A DNA stretch of 64,000 nucleotides from Thioclava marina (GTDB lineage: Bacteria > Pseudomonadota > Alphaproteobacteria > Rhodobacterales > Rhodobacteraceae): contig NZ_MPZS01000002.1 of assembly GCF_002020135.1 (NCBI RefSeq), positions 558,001-622,000 of the forward strand, in the 5' to 3' direction. The notes under the pieces are model-generated. The model was given only the letters and a program-made list of their open reading frames with translations. It did no database searches and was not told where the DNA came from. The translations under genes and the position numbers were made by a program. This document shows positions 44,545-54,039 of this stretch, piece by piece (positions within the stretch are counted from its first letter, which is position 1; the number at the start of each line of letters is the position of its first letter).

Positions 44545-45575
44545 CCATCGTTCATATTGGCCTTGGGAAAACGGCCACGACAACTCTACAAAAGCATGTT
44601 TTCCCTGAACTTGCCCGGCTGGGAGGATACCGTTTCAACGATCCCCATCTGGTTGCCCTGCTGATTAAGGGGAATGCGTTAAAACTTTCCACGGAAGAGA
44701 AAGATGATATCGCCCGCAAACTCAAAGCGGAACGGCATTTCATCAGCCTCGAAGGCTTGGTAAACTGGAATCCGGCTTTCTGGCAATGGGCAGCCGATCG
44801 AAACCTAGAGCTATTCGGCCCAGCTACCTCAATTTTAATTTCTGTGCGTGAGCCAATAGAATGGATGACCAGTGTATACCAACAAGTCATTCACGAAGGA
44901 AACGTGGTGCAGCCGCACGAATTCTTTGTCGACCGAGATGAGTTGGCTACTCTCGCTCCCCTTGCCTCACCAACGCGGCTCGACTATTTTTGTTCAGACC
45001 TTTTAGACTATGCTGAACTTGATCGGCTCTACAGTGATCGATTTGACCAAGTTGTAATAGTCGACGTTTCGCAGATTGCGCGAATGGACTTCGTTGATGA
45101 GTTGTTCGATCTCGACACCGCGATCGTAGACGGGCTTCGATCGAGATTCGATAATGCCACCTCGGAAAACAGATCCTATTCCTTGAGGGCGATGAAACTT
45201 ACTTTTGCACGCGAACGGCTTTTACGCCGGTTCGGTCTGAAAACTTTTGGGAGTGCCGATCGTCGCTATCACGATTACCTCGCTCTGGCTCGTGCCTGGG
45301 CCCGCACACCCTCAATGACCGAGCATCGAGACGCGAGACGGAGTCTGCTACGACGCCTTGCCACTGGGCGATTGCCAACTTGGCGCGGCCTCATGCAGGC
45401 CGGACTAGACCGCATCTTGCCCTATGAAAAATTCCATCTCCCCAAGGACGTGAAAATCAATCTCGACCTCGTAGAAAAAAACCGTCGGTTCATCGCCGAG
45501 CGTGTTTTACCAAACTATCCACCTCTTCGCCCACGCCTGGACAAACCTCAAACCGATCTCGACACTTCTAGATAA
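44541..45575 (+). CDS. Sulfotransferase-family protein
   Basis: A 344-aa protein whose N-terminus, [22 protein letters not shown], is the PAPS 5'-phosphosulfate-binding loop. [18 protein letters not shown] matches the 3'-phosphate-binding RxP...S region of carbohydrate sulfotransferases. It may sulfate the polysaccharide encoded by this locus. It overlaps wzx by 4 bp (ATGA), and its lower GC matches wzx, so the two probably arrived together. Confidence 0.75.
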   Translation: MTIVHIGLGKTATTTLQKHVFPELARLGGYRFNDPHLVALLIKGNALKLSTEEKDDIARKLKAERHFISLEGLVNWNPAFWQWAADRNLELFGPATSILISVREPIEWMTSVYQQVIHEGNVVQPHEFFVDRDELATLAPLASPTRLDYFCSDLLDYAELDRLYSDRFDQVVIVDVSQIARMDFVDELFDLDTAIVDGLRSRFDNATSENRSYSLRAMKLTFARERLLRRFGLKTFGSADRRYHDYLALARAWARTPSMTEHRDARRSLLRRLATGRLPTWRGLMQAGLDRILPYEKFHLPKDVKINLDLVEKNRRFIAERVLPNYPPLRPRLDKPQTDLDTSR

Positions 45576-45585
45576 GCATGGAACC

Positions 45586-46707
45586 ATGACAAAACGCGCT
45601 TTAATCACCGGCATCACCGGTCAGGACGGCTCCTACCTCGCTGAATTTTTGCTCGAAAAAGGCTACGAAGTGCACGGCATCAAGCGCCGCGCATCGCTCT
45701 TCAACACGCAGCGGATCGACCATATTTATGAGGACCCCCACAGCAACCACGCCCAGTTGAAGCTCCATTACGGAGATCTCTCGGACACCTCAAACCTCAC
45801 GCGCCTGATCCGTGATATCGAGCCCGACGAGGTCTATAACCTTGGTGCGCAGAGCCATGTTGCAGTCTCGTTCGAAGCCCCCGAATACACCGCCGATGTC
45901 GATGCCATAGGTACGCTGCGGCTCCTTGAAGCGATCCGTTTCCTCGGCCTCGAAAAGCAAACCCGTTTCTACCAGGCCTCGACCTCCGAACTTTACGGCC
46001 TCGTACAGGAAACGCCTCAGCGCGAGACCACGCCCTTCCATCCGCGCTCTCCCTATGCGGTTGCCAAGCTCTACGCCTACTGGATCGCGGTGAACTACCG
46101 CGAGGCTTACGGCATGTATGCCTGCAACGGCATCCTGTTCAATCATGAGTCCCCGCGACGCGGCGAGACCTTCGTCACCCGCAAGATCACCCGTGGCCTG
46201 TCGAACATCGCGATGGGCCTCGAGCCCTGCCTCTACATGGGCAACATTGACAGCTTGCGCGACTGGGGCCACGCCAAGGATTACGTGCGCATGCAGTGGA
46301 TGATGCTGCAGCAAGACACGCCGGAGGACTTCGTTATTGCCACCGGGAAGCAGTATTCCGTTCGCGAATTCATCAATTGGAGTGCGCGCGAATTGGGGAT
46401 CGAGCTGGAATTCTCCGGCTCCGGCACCGAGGAGACCGCCACGGTTGCGGCCATCAAGGGTGACAAAGCGCCTGCCCTGAAGGTCGGCGACGTCGTGATG
46501 CGGATTGACCCGCGCTATTTCCGTCCCGCCGAGGTGGACACTCTCTTGGGTGACCCGTCAAAGGCAAAGGAAAAACTCGGCTGGGTGCCCGAGATCACCG
46601 CGCAGGAGATGTGTGCCGATATGGTCGCGGAGGACCACAAGGCCGCGCGGCGCCATGCGCTTCTGAAGGAACACGGACTGGACCTGCCAGTCTCACTCGA
46701 AGGCTGA
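45586..46707 (+). CDS. gmd: GDP-mannose 4,6-dehydratase
   Basis: A 373-aa SDR enzyme with [53 protein letters not shown] and [10 protein letters not shown] (catalytic Tyr/Lys), and [18 protein letters not shown]. It converts GDP-D-mannose to GDP-4-keto-6-deoxymannose, the first step to GDP-L-fucose. I placed the start at ATG 45586, downstream of the sulfotransferase stop. Its high GC resumes the chromosome-like codon use. Confidence 0.96.
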   Translation: MTKRALITGITGQDGSYLAEFLLEKGYEVHGIKRRASLFNTQRIDHIYEDPHSNHAQLKLHYGDLSDTSNLTRLIRDIEPDEVYNLGAQSHVAVSFEAPEYTADVDAIGTLRLLEAIRFLGLEKQTRFYQASTSELYGLVQETPQRETTPFHPRSPYAVAKLYAYWIAVNYREAYGMYACNGILFNHESPRRGETFVTRKITRGLSNIAMGLEPCLYMGNIDSLRDWGHAKDYVRMQWMMLQQDTPEDFVIATGKQYSVREFINWSARELGIELEFSGSGTEETATVAAIKGDKAPALKVGDVVMRIDPRYFRPAEVDTLLGDPSKAKEKLGWVPEITAQEMCADMVAEDHKAARRHALLKEHGLDLPVSLEG

Positions 46708-46716
46708 GGAAGCTCC

Positions 46717-47688
46717 ATGACCAAGATCTATATCGCAGGCCATCGCGGGATGGTGGGCGGCGCGATCCTGCGCCAGCTGGAGGCGCGTCAGGCCCAGGGC
46801 GCGGCGCTGGAGCTGATCAACCGCACGCACGCCGAGCTGGATCTGACCGATCAGGCGGCGGTGCGCGACTTCATGCAGGCGGAGAAACCCGACGTGGTGA
46901 TCCTCGCCGCCGCGAAGGTCGGCGGGATCCACGCCAACAATACCTACCCGGCCGAGTTCATCTACGAGAACCTGATGATCGAGGCCAATGTGATCCATCA
47001 GGCCTTCGCCGCCGGGGTCACCAAGCTGTTGCAGCTCGGCTCCTCCTGCATCTACCCGAAGGCCGCGCCGCAGCCGATGGCGGAAGATACGCTGCTGACC
47101 GGCCCGCTAGAGCCCACGAACGAGCCCTACGCGATCGCGAAGATCGCCGGGATCAAACTCTGCGAGAGCTACAACCGCCAACATGGCGTCGATTACCGCT
47201 CGGTGATGCCGACGAACCTCTACGGGCCGGGCGACAATTTCCACCCGCAGAACAGCCATGTTCTGCCCGCGCTGATCCGGCGCTTCCACGAGGCGACGCG
47301 CGACGGACTCGAAGAGGTCACGATCTGGGGCACCGGCACGCCGCGGCGCGAGTTCCTGCATGTCGATGACATGGCCGAAGCCTCGCTCTTCGTGCTTGAT
47401 CTCCCCAAGGCCGAATATGACGCGAATACCGATCCGATGCTGAGCCACATCAATGTGGGGTCCGGCAGCGACATCTCGATCCTCGAACTCGCGCAGCTGG
47501 TTGCGCAGGTCACGGGTTTCGCGGGCCGGATCACCACCGATCCGAGCAAGCCCGACGGCACGATGCGCAAGCTGATGGATATCAGCCGCCTGAAAGCGAT
47601 GGGCTGGCAGGCGCGTATCGGCCTCGAAGACGGGATCGACGAGACCTATCGCTGGTTCCTCGAAAATCACGACACCGCCAGAACCTGA
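46717..47688 (+). CDS. fcl: GDP-L-fucose synthase
   Basis: A 323-aa epimerase/reductase: [78 protein letters not shown] and [14 protein letters not shown]. It turns the gmd product into GDP-L-fucose with NADPH. It lies 9 bp after gmd, in the usual gmd-fcl order. Confidence 0.96.
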   Translation: MTKIYIAGHRGMVGGAILRQLEARQAQGAALELINRTHAELDLTDQAAVRDFMQAEKPDVVILAAAKVGGIHANNTYPAEFIYENLMIEANVIHQAFAAGVTKLLQLGSSCIYPKAAPQPMAEDTLLTGPLEPTNEPYAIAKIAGIKLCESYNRQHGVDYRSVMPTNLYGPGDNFHPQNSHVLPALIRRFHEATRDGLEEVTIWGTGTPRREFLHVDDMAEASLFVLDLPKAEYDANTDPMLSHINVGSGSDISILELAQLVAQVTGFAGRITTDPSKPDGTMRKLMDISRLKAMGWQARIGLEDGIDETYRWFLENHDTART

Positions 47689-47698
47689 GAGAGATTTC

Positions 47699-49147
47699 AT
47701 GAGCAAGACGATCCATCCTGTCCTTCTCTGCGGAGGATCGGGCACGCGGCTCTGGCCGCTCTCGCGCAAGTCCTATCCGAAGCAATTCGTCAAACTGATG
47801 GGCGAAGAGAGCCTTTTCCAAGCCTCTGCCAGGCGGCTTGCCGGGAACGGATTCGCTGCGCCCTCGGTGATCACCGGATCGGATTTCCGCTTCGTCGCGG
47901 TCGAGCAACTCGCCGCGCTCGAGATCGCGCCCGCCGATATTCTCATCGAGCCGTCTGCGCGGAACACCGCCGCGGCGATCTGCGCAGGCGCTCTCGTCCT
48001 CGAGACCCGTGAGCCGGGTGCGCTGATGCTCGTAGCGCCCTCGGATCACGTCATTCCTGATCCTGCGCGATTCCGCGCGGCGGTTGAAGCGGCCGCCCCG
48101 GCTGCTGAGGCAGGCCAGTTGGTCACCTTCGGTATCCGCCCCGACCGACCCGAGACCGGCTATGGCTGGCTGGAACTCAGCGAAGCCCCAGACTCGGAGT
48201 TCTCCGCAACCCCACAGCCGCTGAAATCCTTCGTCGAGAAGCCGGATCTGGCGAAGGCCGAGGCACTGCTGGACGGCGGCATGCATCTCTGGAACGCGGG
48301 CATCTTCCTCTTCTCGACTTCGGCGATCCTCGAAGCGTTCGCCAAACACGCGCCCGAAACGCTGGCGCAGACCAAGGCCGCGGTGGAGGCCGCCGAGCGC
48401 GATCTGGGCTTCACCCGCCTCGCGGCCGAGCCTTGGGCGCAGCTCGAGGATATCTCGATCGACTACGCGGTGATGGAGCGCGCCGACAACCTGACCGTCG
48501 TGCCCTATGGCGGCGCCTGGTCGGACCTGGGCGACTGGCAGGCGGTCTGGCGCGAGCAGAACCCGGATGCAAACGGCATCGTCGCGACCGGCCCCGCCAC
48601 CGCCATCGACTGTAGCGATACGCTTCTGCAGTCGACCAGCGAGGCGCAGGAGCTTGTGGGCATCGGGCTCGAGAACATTATCGCCGTTGCCATGCCCGAC
48701 GCGGTGCTCGTCGCCCACAAGGACCGCGCACAGGACGTGAAGAAAGCCGTTGCCGAACTGAAAGCCAAGGGGGCCGCTCAGGCCGAGACCCTGCCCCGCG
48801 ACTTCCGCCCTTGGGGTTGGTATGAGAGCCTCGTCATCGGCCAGCGCTTCCAGGTGAAGCGGATCCACGTGCATCCCGGCGCCGCACTCAGCCTGCAAAG
48901 CCATCACCACCGCGCCGAGCACTGGATCGTCGTCGAGGGCACCGCGAAGGTGACGATCGACGATCAGGTGAAACTCGTGAGCGAGAACCAGTCCGTCTAC
49001 ATCCCGCTCGGCGCCGTCCATCGAATGGAGAACCCCGGCAAGGTGCCGCTGACGCTGATCGAAGTGCAGACCGGCAGCTATCTCGGCGAGGATGACATCA
49101 TCCGCTACGACGATGTCTACGCGCGCGGACAGGGCGCGAAAGGGTAA
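47699..49147 (+). CDS. manC: Mannose-1-phosphate guanylyltransferase / mannose-6-phosphate isomerase
   Basis: A 482-aa bifunctional type II PMI-GMP. The N-terminal nucleotidyltransferase has LLCGGSGTRLWPLSRKSYPKQF and FVEKPDLAKAE; the C-terminal cupin isomerase has PGAALSLQSHHHRAEHWIVVEGTAKVTIDD. It makes GDP-mannose for gmd, so gmd-fcl-manC is a complete GDP-fucose module from mannose phosphate. It is the last gene of the locus, followed by a strong terminator. Confidence 0.96.
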   Translation: MSKTIHPVLLCGGSGTRLWPLSRKSYPKQFVKLMGEESLFQASARRLAGNGFAAPSVITGSDFRFVAVEQLAALEIAPADILIEPSARNTAAAICAGALVLETREPGALMLVAPSDHVIPDPARFRAAVEAAAPAAEAGQLVTFGIRPDRPETGYGWLELSEAPDSEFSATPQPLKSFVEKPDLAKAEALLDGGMHLWNAGIFLFSTSAILEAFAKHAPETLAQTKAAVEAAERDLGFTRLAAEPWAQLEDISIDYAVMERADNLTVVPYGGAWSDLGDWQAVWREQNPDANGIVATGPATAIDCSDTLLQSTSEAQELVGIGLENIIAVAMPDAVLVAHKDRAQDVKKAVAELKAKGAAQAETLPRDFRPWGWYESLVIGQRFQVKRIHVHPGAALSLQSHHHRAEHWIVVEGTAKVTIDDQVKLVSENQSVYIPLGAVHRMENPGKVPLTLIEVQTGSYLGEDDIIRYDDVYARGQGAKG

Positions 49148-49207
49148 GAGCCTCGCTGCATCCTAGGGAGAGGCAGCTCCGAAGCCTCGAGATATTTACA
49201 GAAAACG

Positions 49208-49243
49208 AGAGCCACGACATCAAAGTCGTGGCTCTTTCTGTTT
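49208..49243 (+). terminator. Rho-independent terminator of the polysaccharide locus
   Basis: AGAGCCACGAC pairs perfectly with GTCGTGGCTCT across a 6-nt loop, followed by TTCTGTTT. It lies 61 bp after manC. Confidence 0.88.
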
Positions 49244-49325
49244 GAAAATCTTTCCATCCCAATGCCAATGAAGGAAAGAAAGGCTGACACTGCTTGGAGC
49301 CCTGCTCATATCCTCGCGAGAAGTC

Positions 49326-49976
49326 TCAATGGGTTCCGGACGAGCCAAAGGAGACAATCGCCGCGCCGACTCGATCGTCACTATCCGCCCCAGACCAATA
49401 GGCGCGCGCTTCCATCCAGTCTTCCTCGGCAACCGGGTCACCGAAACCGGGATCGGAAACTTGACGGACTCCGAAATCCATATGCACGAGACGCCCCAGG
49501 ATCTCCATATCGTCAAGATCGATCGCGACTTCCAGCACGTCTCGCCCCACCACGATGCCTGAGCCAGTGTCGACAACGAGATAGCGACGAATAGCCGTCA
49601 ACAGGGCCTCTGCAGGATTCAGATCCGGCTCAGCCCCTTCTGCTTTCCCGAAGAGCCAGCGATGCGCATAGCTGCAGGCCTCATCCGTCAGCAGGACATA
49701 CTCCAACTCTTCTTCCTTGAACGGGCCTCTCCGCGCGATCATCTTGCGCGTCTCGAGAAAACCGCGCCCTTTGAGTTTCAGCGCCCCTTCGTAGCTCGTC
49801 GCACCATTTTCCAGCAGTTCGAGGATCGTGCGCAGCAATGGGTCAGCCAGCATGTGCTTGATACGGCGATAGACAAACCCATCCCCGAGTGCTCCGGCAA
49901 GACTGCGATCACGATGAACATACATCTCTCGATCGGAAATGAGCAGAAAACTCGGGTCGATTTCAGTTGCGGCCAT
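49326..49976 (-). CDS. Hypothetical protein
   Basis: A 216-aa soluble acidic protein, MAATEIDPSFLLISDREMYVHRDRSLAGALGDGFVYRRIKHMLADPLLRTILELLENG..., with no motif I recognise. The start is ATG 49976 because upstream sequence is intergenic with the divergent XRE gene. Being divergent from an XRE regulator, at the left side of the mobilizable element, makes it a candidate cargo or regulator-partner gene. Function unknown. Confidence 0.6.
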   Translation of the reverse strand: MAATEIDPSFLLISDREMYVHRDRSLAGALGDGFVYRRIKHMLADPLLRTILELLENGATSYEGALKLKGRGFLETRKMIARRGPFKEEELEYVLLTDEACSYAHRWLFGKAEGAEPDLNPAEALLTAIRRYLVVDTGSGIVVGRDVLEVAIDLDDMEILGRLVHMDFGVRQVSDPGFGDPVAEEDWMEARAYWSGADSDDRVGAAIVSFGSSGTH

Positions 49977-50052
49977 CGAGGAGGCTCCCTTTCGGATGAT
50001 AGATGAGCGAGCACACGAATGTCTCTTATAACCGGTAGAGTTAAAACCAACG

Positions 50053-50307
50053 TTGCGCGATTGCAAGGGGGTGAAACGAACGCCGAAAAGCCCCCTGCGC
50101 GACACGCTCGCGATCAACCTCAGATCACTGCGCGCCGAGCGCGGATGGTCGCAGGAACGTCTCGCACTCGAATCTGGTCTCAATCGAACCTATTTGAGCG
50201 CTGTGGAGCGTAGCGAGCAGAATATTTCTATCGACAATGTCTGGCGCCTCGCACAAGCGCTCGATATCGATCCTGCTTCCCTGCTCGAGGTGAGACAGCG
50301 GAGCTGA
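50053..50307 (+). CDS. XRE-family transcriptional regulator
   Basis: An 84-aa Cro/CI-type HTH protein: LRDTLAINLRSLRAERGWSQERLALESGLNRTYLSAVERSEQNISIDNVWRLAQALDIDPASLLEV. Start options are TTG 50053 and GTG 50071; neither has an ideal ribosome-binding site. It converges on the integrase gene and is divergent from the 216-aa hypothetical gene, so it may control either. Confidence 0.85.
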   Translation: MRDCKGVKRTPKSPLRDTLAINLRSLRAERGWSQERLALESGLNRTYLSAVERSEQNISIDNVWRLAQALDIDPASLLEVRQRS

Positions 50308-50320
50308 CCGCTCGCCCGGC

Positions 50321-51589
50321 TCAGAAAGCGATGGGCTCGAGGAGCTGCGCGATCACGGCCAACCGCCCACCCGCCCCGTAGCGCTCACGCCCCAGCGCAT
50401 GCCCCATCACGTCGCGCCGGATCCGCTCGTCGATCTCCGCCGCGAGCATGCGATCCTCGAGCGCGTGCCGCAGGCTGTAAAGCGAATGCCGATCGCTCTC
50501 AAGGAGGCCGGCCTCCCGGAGGTATCCGTTGACCGTGGCGCTCAGCGTGGCCGAGCTTTCGCGATAGCGCGAAAACCCCTCCGGAAATGCCCGCATCGCC
50601 TCGAGCGACACCCCGAGAAGCGGCATCACCCGCTCCGCATTCTGCGTCTTCAAAACCCGACCGATCGGCTGCAGGCGCAAATGCGGGATCGGGTCGTCGA
50701 GCCGGATCTCCTCGGGCCGCAGCGCCGCGATTTCGCTCGGACGCAGCCCGGTATTCACCATCACCAGCAGGATCGCCCGCGCTTGCGGCTCGAGACCATC
50801 CAGCGCTCCGGGGGCAAGCAACTGATCCCGGATCCACGCATCCGAGAACGGCGGTCGCCGCGCCGCCCTGCCTTGCCGGAAGCTAAGATCTTCGAGCGGC
50901 AGCTCGAGCCCGAGCCGCTTGTCGCGATTCACACGCTTGAGAACAGCCCCAAGATGCGTCAGATCCTTGTTTGCGGAATTCGCAGTGAGCCCATCACGCT
51001 CCAGCCGATCCGCCCACCAATCACGAAAATCGAGGAAATCGTCGATCGTGAGATCGGCCAGCGGCTTGTCTCCGACAACCGAGATGAAATTCTGCACCGC
51101 CTTGATATGCGGATAGCGCCACCGACGGATCTGATCTGCACTCTTGCCTAGGGTCTTGTCGCGCGCGAGCCCCCAGAAAAGCTCGAGCGCCCGCGACACG
51201 GTGATGAGCGGCAATTCCGCCCCGCCAAGAAGCGAATCTGCCCCGAGCGGATCGCGCATCTCGTCGCCAGCAGCCAGCTCGATACGTGCGAGCAACTCCT
51301 GCAACGGCAAACGCGCCACCTTGCTTGAATCGAGAAACCGGTAGCCCTGCACCTTCGCAAGCCGTTTGGCCGCAGCAAACCGCGCCTCCGCATCACCCGC
51401 AGCGCCGTCGAGCATCGCCTCCCAGGTCTCGACCTGCCGATCCCACAGCAGCGGCGCCCTCTGACGCGCCACCGCTTCCGAACCCGTCCGCAGGCTGATC
51501 ACCACCTCGCGGCGCGGATCGACCGGGGCATAGGCTTTGGGAACCCGCCGACGCAGATGCCAGACTTCGCCGCGCTTGGTGATATTCAT
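50321..51589 (-). CDS. int: Tyrosine recombinase/integrase
   Basis: A 422-aa phage-type site-specific integrase. The N-terminal MNITKRGEVWHLRRRVPKAYAPVDPRREVVISLRTGSEAVARQRA is the DUF6538 type common on alphaproteobacterial islands. The catalytic domain has MVNTGLRPSEIAAL (Arg box I), a YSLRHALEDRML box (H-x-x-R equivalent as S-L-R-H) and GHALGRERYGAGG with the Tyr nucleophile. It probably mobilizes the element that ends at tRNA-Phe. ATG 51589 was preferred over the longer upstream frame. Confidence 0.9.
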   Translation of the reverse strand: MNITKRGEVWHLRRRVPKAYAPVDPRREVVISLRTGSEAVARQRAPLLWDRQVETWEAMLDGAAGDAEARFAAAKRLAKVQGYRFLDSSKVARLPLQELLARIELAAGDEMRDPLGADSLLGGAELPLITVSRALELFWGLARDKTLGKSADQIRRWRYPHIKAVQNFISVVGDKPLADLTIDDFLDFRDWWADRLERDGLTANSANKDLTHLGAVLKRVNRDKRLGLELPLEDLSFRQGRAARRPPFSDAWIRDQLLAPGALDGLEPQARAILLVMVNTGLRPSEIAALRPEEIRLDDPIPHLRLQPIGRVLKTQNAERVMPLLGVSLEAMRAFPEGFSRYRESSATLSATVNGYLREAGLLESDRHSLYSLRHALEDRMLAAEIDERIRRDVMGHALGRERYGAGGRLAVIAQLLEPIAF

Positions 51590-52045
51590 CGCACACCTCC
51601 GGGAAAGGGCCCCCTGTGTATCACCATGTGTAGCACGAAAACCGCTCGGACGGGGCGGAATCCAGTCCATCTTATTGATTACGAATGATTCCGTTGCAAA
51701 TTTGACTCGCAATCCGGCGCGAATATGTCGGAGAGGAATTCCGATTTACTCTGAACCCACCTCTCATTCCGATGCCGCTCAGCCTTCATCGGGCGACAAC
51801 CAAATGAAGGCGTCATCATCCAGCCGAAAAATATTGCCAGGGTGGAGTTCTCCCCTGAAAGTGATCCACCGGCTGGGATACGTGTCAAAGGACATGGCTT
51901 GTCAAACGCAGGCAAGCGTTGCCGACATGCGATATCACTTTGGGGCGAGCGCCTTACGGAATTGAGTTTGGTCATTAAACTCAACTGGTCGCAGATCCAT
52001 CGACGATCACGACAACCGTATTATTCGATGTGACCGGCGACCGTC
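51590..52045. other. Intergenic stretch upstream of the integrase
   Basis: 456 bp with lower GC. It has no protein I recognise; the 101-aa antisense frame (51679-51984) has no motif. It probably holds the integrase promoter, and could hold an attachment site in the circular form, but I see no copy of the tRNA-Phe 3' end here. Confidence 0.45.
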
Positions 52046-52225
52046 TCAGCCCTCTGGCTCGGCAAGAGCTTTGGCAAGCAGGCGCCTGATCATCTCGGGT
52101 CGAGATGGCAGATCGTCTTCCAGCTTTCGTCGATCATCGAGTGCCTGGAGCATTTCTCGCGGCAGACGAAGATTCACCGCCTCTGTATCCACGCGAGGGC
52201 GACCTTTTTTCACCTTTTCTTCCAA
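52046..52225 (-). CDS. Small ribbon-helix-helix-like protein
   Basis: A 59-aa protein too short for a standard ORF cutoff: MEEKVKKGRPRVDTEAVNLRLPREMLQALDDRRKLEDDLPSRPEMIRRLLAKALAEPEG. The beta-strand TEAVNLRLP, a helix, then SRPEMIRRLLAKAL fits the CopG/Arc fold. TTG 52225 has GGAG 10 nt upstream; GTG 52213 is an alternative. It is divergent from the 162-aa gene, suggesting autoregulation or control of that gene. Confidence 0.65.
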   Translation of the reverse strand: MEEKVKKGRPRVDTEAVNLRLPREMLQALDDRRKLEDDLPSRPEMIRRLLAKALAEPEG

Positions 52226-52342
52226 AACACCAAATCTCCACTTGGTTTAACGGTTTTATGGTGCTATAAACATCGAGCGAAGGCAAGAGCTGCAACTCCT
52301 GCCAACGCTCTGACCACAGCCATCTCGGATAAGGAGACAACC

Positions 52343-52831
52343 ATGGCTACATTCCCGCTTATCACGCAGCTTCTGGCAAAAGAAGACGCAACCGACGATC
52401 AGGAACCGCGGATCCTGACCCTGTTTCCGCAGTTCTTCGAGGCCCTCGCTGAGTTCCTCGACTACGAGCAAGACCTGTCCCGCACTCAGAGCTGGGATCC
52501 GGCTTTCGCGGGCTGGCAGAGGGCCTCTGACGAAGCTCAGGTGCAGATGCTGCAACTGCAGGACCAAATCCTCGAACTGACGCCGCGCGTGCAGGTCGAG
52601 AAACCACTGAAACTGATCGCGTTCGGAGTGCGCCTTGCGATGCTGGACGAGGACGGCGAGCACCGCGAACGCTTCCGTGACCTCGTGCGGCGCCGCGGAA
52701 GCGACCTTCTCATTCCCGAGGTTTGCGACACCGATCGCGAAGTGAATGTCCTGCTCAAGCGGGCGCTGATCCTCTTCGATCAGCTGCTCGACGTCTTTTC
52801 GTTCGACGCGCTCGAGCAGGCCGAAGCCTGA
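52343..52831 (+). CDS. Hypothetical protein of the element's cargo
   Basis: A 162-aa acidic, mostly helical protein: MATFPLITQLLAKEDATDDQEPRILTLFPQFFEALAEFLDYEQDLSRTQ ... LLKRALILFDQLLDVFSFDALEQAEA. No known motif. ATAAGGAGACAACC gives a strong ribosome-binding site. It lies in the same direction as the GIY-YIG and FtsH-like genes, separated by a hairpin. Function unknown. Confidence 0.7.
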   Translation: MATFPLITQLLAKEDATDDQEPRILTLFPQFFEALAEFLDYEQDLSRTQSWDPAFAGWQRASDEAQVQMLQLQDQILELTPRVQVEKPLKLIAFGVRLAMLDEDGEHRERFRDLVRRRGSDLLIPEVCDTDREVNVLLKRALILFDQLLDVFSFDALEQAEA

Positions 52832-52846
52832 TCTTCCCAGATACCG

Positions 52847-52890
52847 CGTGCTCGGACACCGGCCCTCCTTGGGGCCCGTGTCCGAGCACG
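52847..52890. promoter_or_regulatory. Long perfect hairpin between two cargo genes
   Basis: CGTGCTCGGACAC pairs with GTGTCCGAGCACG, a 13-bp perfect stem with an 18-nt loop, 15 bp after the 162-aa gene stop. There is no T-run. It may be a terminator or an mRNA-stabilising structure, or a different palindromic repeat; its arm is not the TGCTCGAC arm of the 46-bp family. Confidence 0.5.
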
Positions 52891-52973
52891 CCTACCTGAA
52901 GGTCAATTGTGACCCGCTCGGGTGCGGTTTGCCGCGCCCGTTCACACAGCACAATTTCACGGAGGGCTCTCTC

Positions 52974-53909
52974 ATGGCCCAAACTTCCAAGACTACGATG
53001 ATCATCCGCGGCGAAACCCACCCGATCTGGCCCGGTCCCATCCATCCGCAATGGCACGCCGCAGCTGCCGAAAAGGGCTATCACGTGCTCGCGCGCGTGA
53101 AGAACAAGGACAACCTCGCCCTCGCATGCAAGAAGTGTCGGGGAACGTTCGTCTGCCGTCACAGCGTTCTGACAGGCTTCCAGCCGCAATGCCCCAACTG
53201 CAAGGAAGCACGCTGGATCGCCGATGCGAAAGTGAACCGCCTCACCTTTGTGAAGCGCGATGAAAAAGACCGGCATTACGGGCATTTCCTAGTGTCCTGC
53301 GGCCACACGAAGCGACTGCAATTCAGCCGAACGAAGAAGGTCGCGACCGAAGGCGGCGAGATCGTCTGCGAGAGCTGCACGATTGAGCGCTACAAACGCG
53401 AGGCGCGGGCTTACGGATGGGAACTGGTCGGCCCCGATCCCGAAGGTGACAATAACTATCGTCTTTATCGGCATGCGGACGGCTGCGGCGAGTCGTGCCG
53501 TGTCTTGATCGGCAATATGAAGACCCAGCGTTTTCAATGTCCCAGCTGCGGCAAAGGTTGGTCGAATGAACCGAGTTCGATCTATTTCGCGGAGATCGAT
53601 CTTGGCAAAAGAACCGTCCTCAAACTCGGCTTCTCCGGCAACACCTACTCGCGCTTCGAGTATCAGCTCTTCGTGCGGAAGGTGCTGCCATATCGGATCC
53701 TCGCCGAGATCCATTTCCCCACCGGGCGCGCTGCGCTGCGGGCGGAAAAGAAAGTCCACAAGCGCCTGATCGAGCGCTTCCCGGACGGTGTGGTGCCGCA
53801 CACGGTCTATCGTAAGCACCTCAAGGTGAAATCGGAGATCTACCGGCCCGAGTTGCGCGATGCCATCTTCGCCGAACTGGCTGAGGTCGAACGGCGCCTG
53901 AGCACCTAG
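52974..53909 (+). CDS. Zinc-ribbon protein with C-terminal GIY-YIG nuclease-like domain
   Basis: A 311-aa protein. Its first two-thirds hold several treble-clef/zinc-ribbon pairs: CKKC...CPNC, VSCGHTK...CESC and CGESC...CPSCGKGW. The last third, SSIYFAEIDLGKRTVLKLGFSGNTYSRFEYQL ... AEIHFPTGRAALRAEKKVHKRLIERF, matches the GIY-YIG fold of the T5orf172/Meiosis-type nucleases (I/Y...K.G.S.....R...). Such fusions occur on phages and islands and are likely DNA-binding nucleases. AGGAGG-like GGAGGG precedes ATG 52974. Confidence 0.7.
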   Translation: MAQTSKTTMIIRGETHPIWPGPIHPQWHAAAAEKGYHVLARVKNKDNLALACKKCRGTFVCRHSVLTGFQPQCPNCKEARWIADAKVNRLTFVKRDEKDRHYGHFLVSCGHTKRLQFSRTKKVATEGGEIVCESCTIERYKREARAYGWELVGPDPEGDNNYRLYRHADGCGESCRVLIGNMKTQRFQCPSCGKGWSNEPSSIYFAEIDLGKRTVLKLGFSGNTYSRFEYQLFVRKVLPYRILAEIHFPTGRAALRAEKKVHKRLIERFPDGVVPHTVYRKHLKVKSEIYRPELRDAIFAELAEVERRLST

Positions 53910-53986
53910 CCGATCCGAGGGCTCGTTTCAGGCATAGCCCCACACAACCTGCCTGCGAAACCTTCCCTTCCTCACATGACCTGAAC

Positions 53987-54007
53987 GGCCCCGCACCTCG
54001 CGGGGCC
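53987..54007 (+). terminator. GC-rich hairpin before the FtsH-like gene
   Basis: GGCCCCGC pairs with GCGGGGCC across a 5-nt loop, 78 bp after the GIY-YIG gene and 33 bp before the FtsH-like start. No T-run; it could be a leader structure instead. Confidence 0.35.
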
Positions 54008-54039
54008 GCCCTCCCCACTCACGCCGATTGGACCCTGCC

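Noticed and set aside
47582-49021. 479-aa minus-strand frame opposite manC
   Set aside because: Antisense shadow; manC is unmistakable.
52847-52890. Fourth member of the 46-bp hairpin family
   Set aside because: The arm shares TGCTCG but then reads GACAC, and the internal ACGACATG motif is absent.
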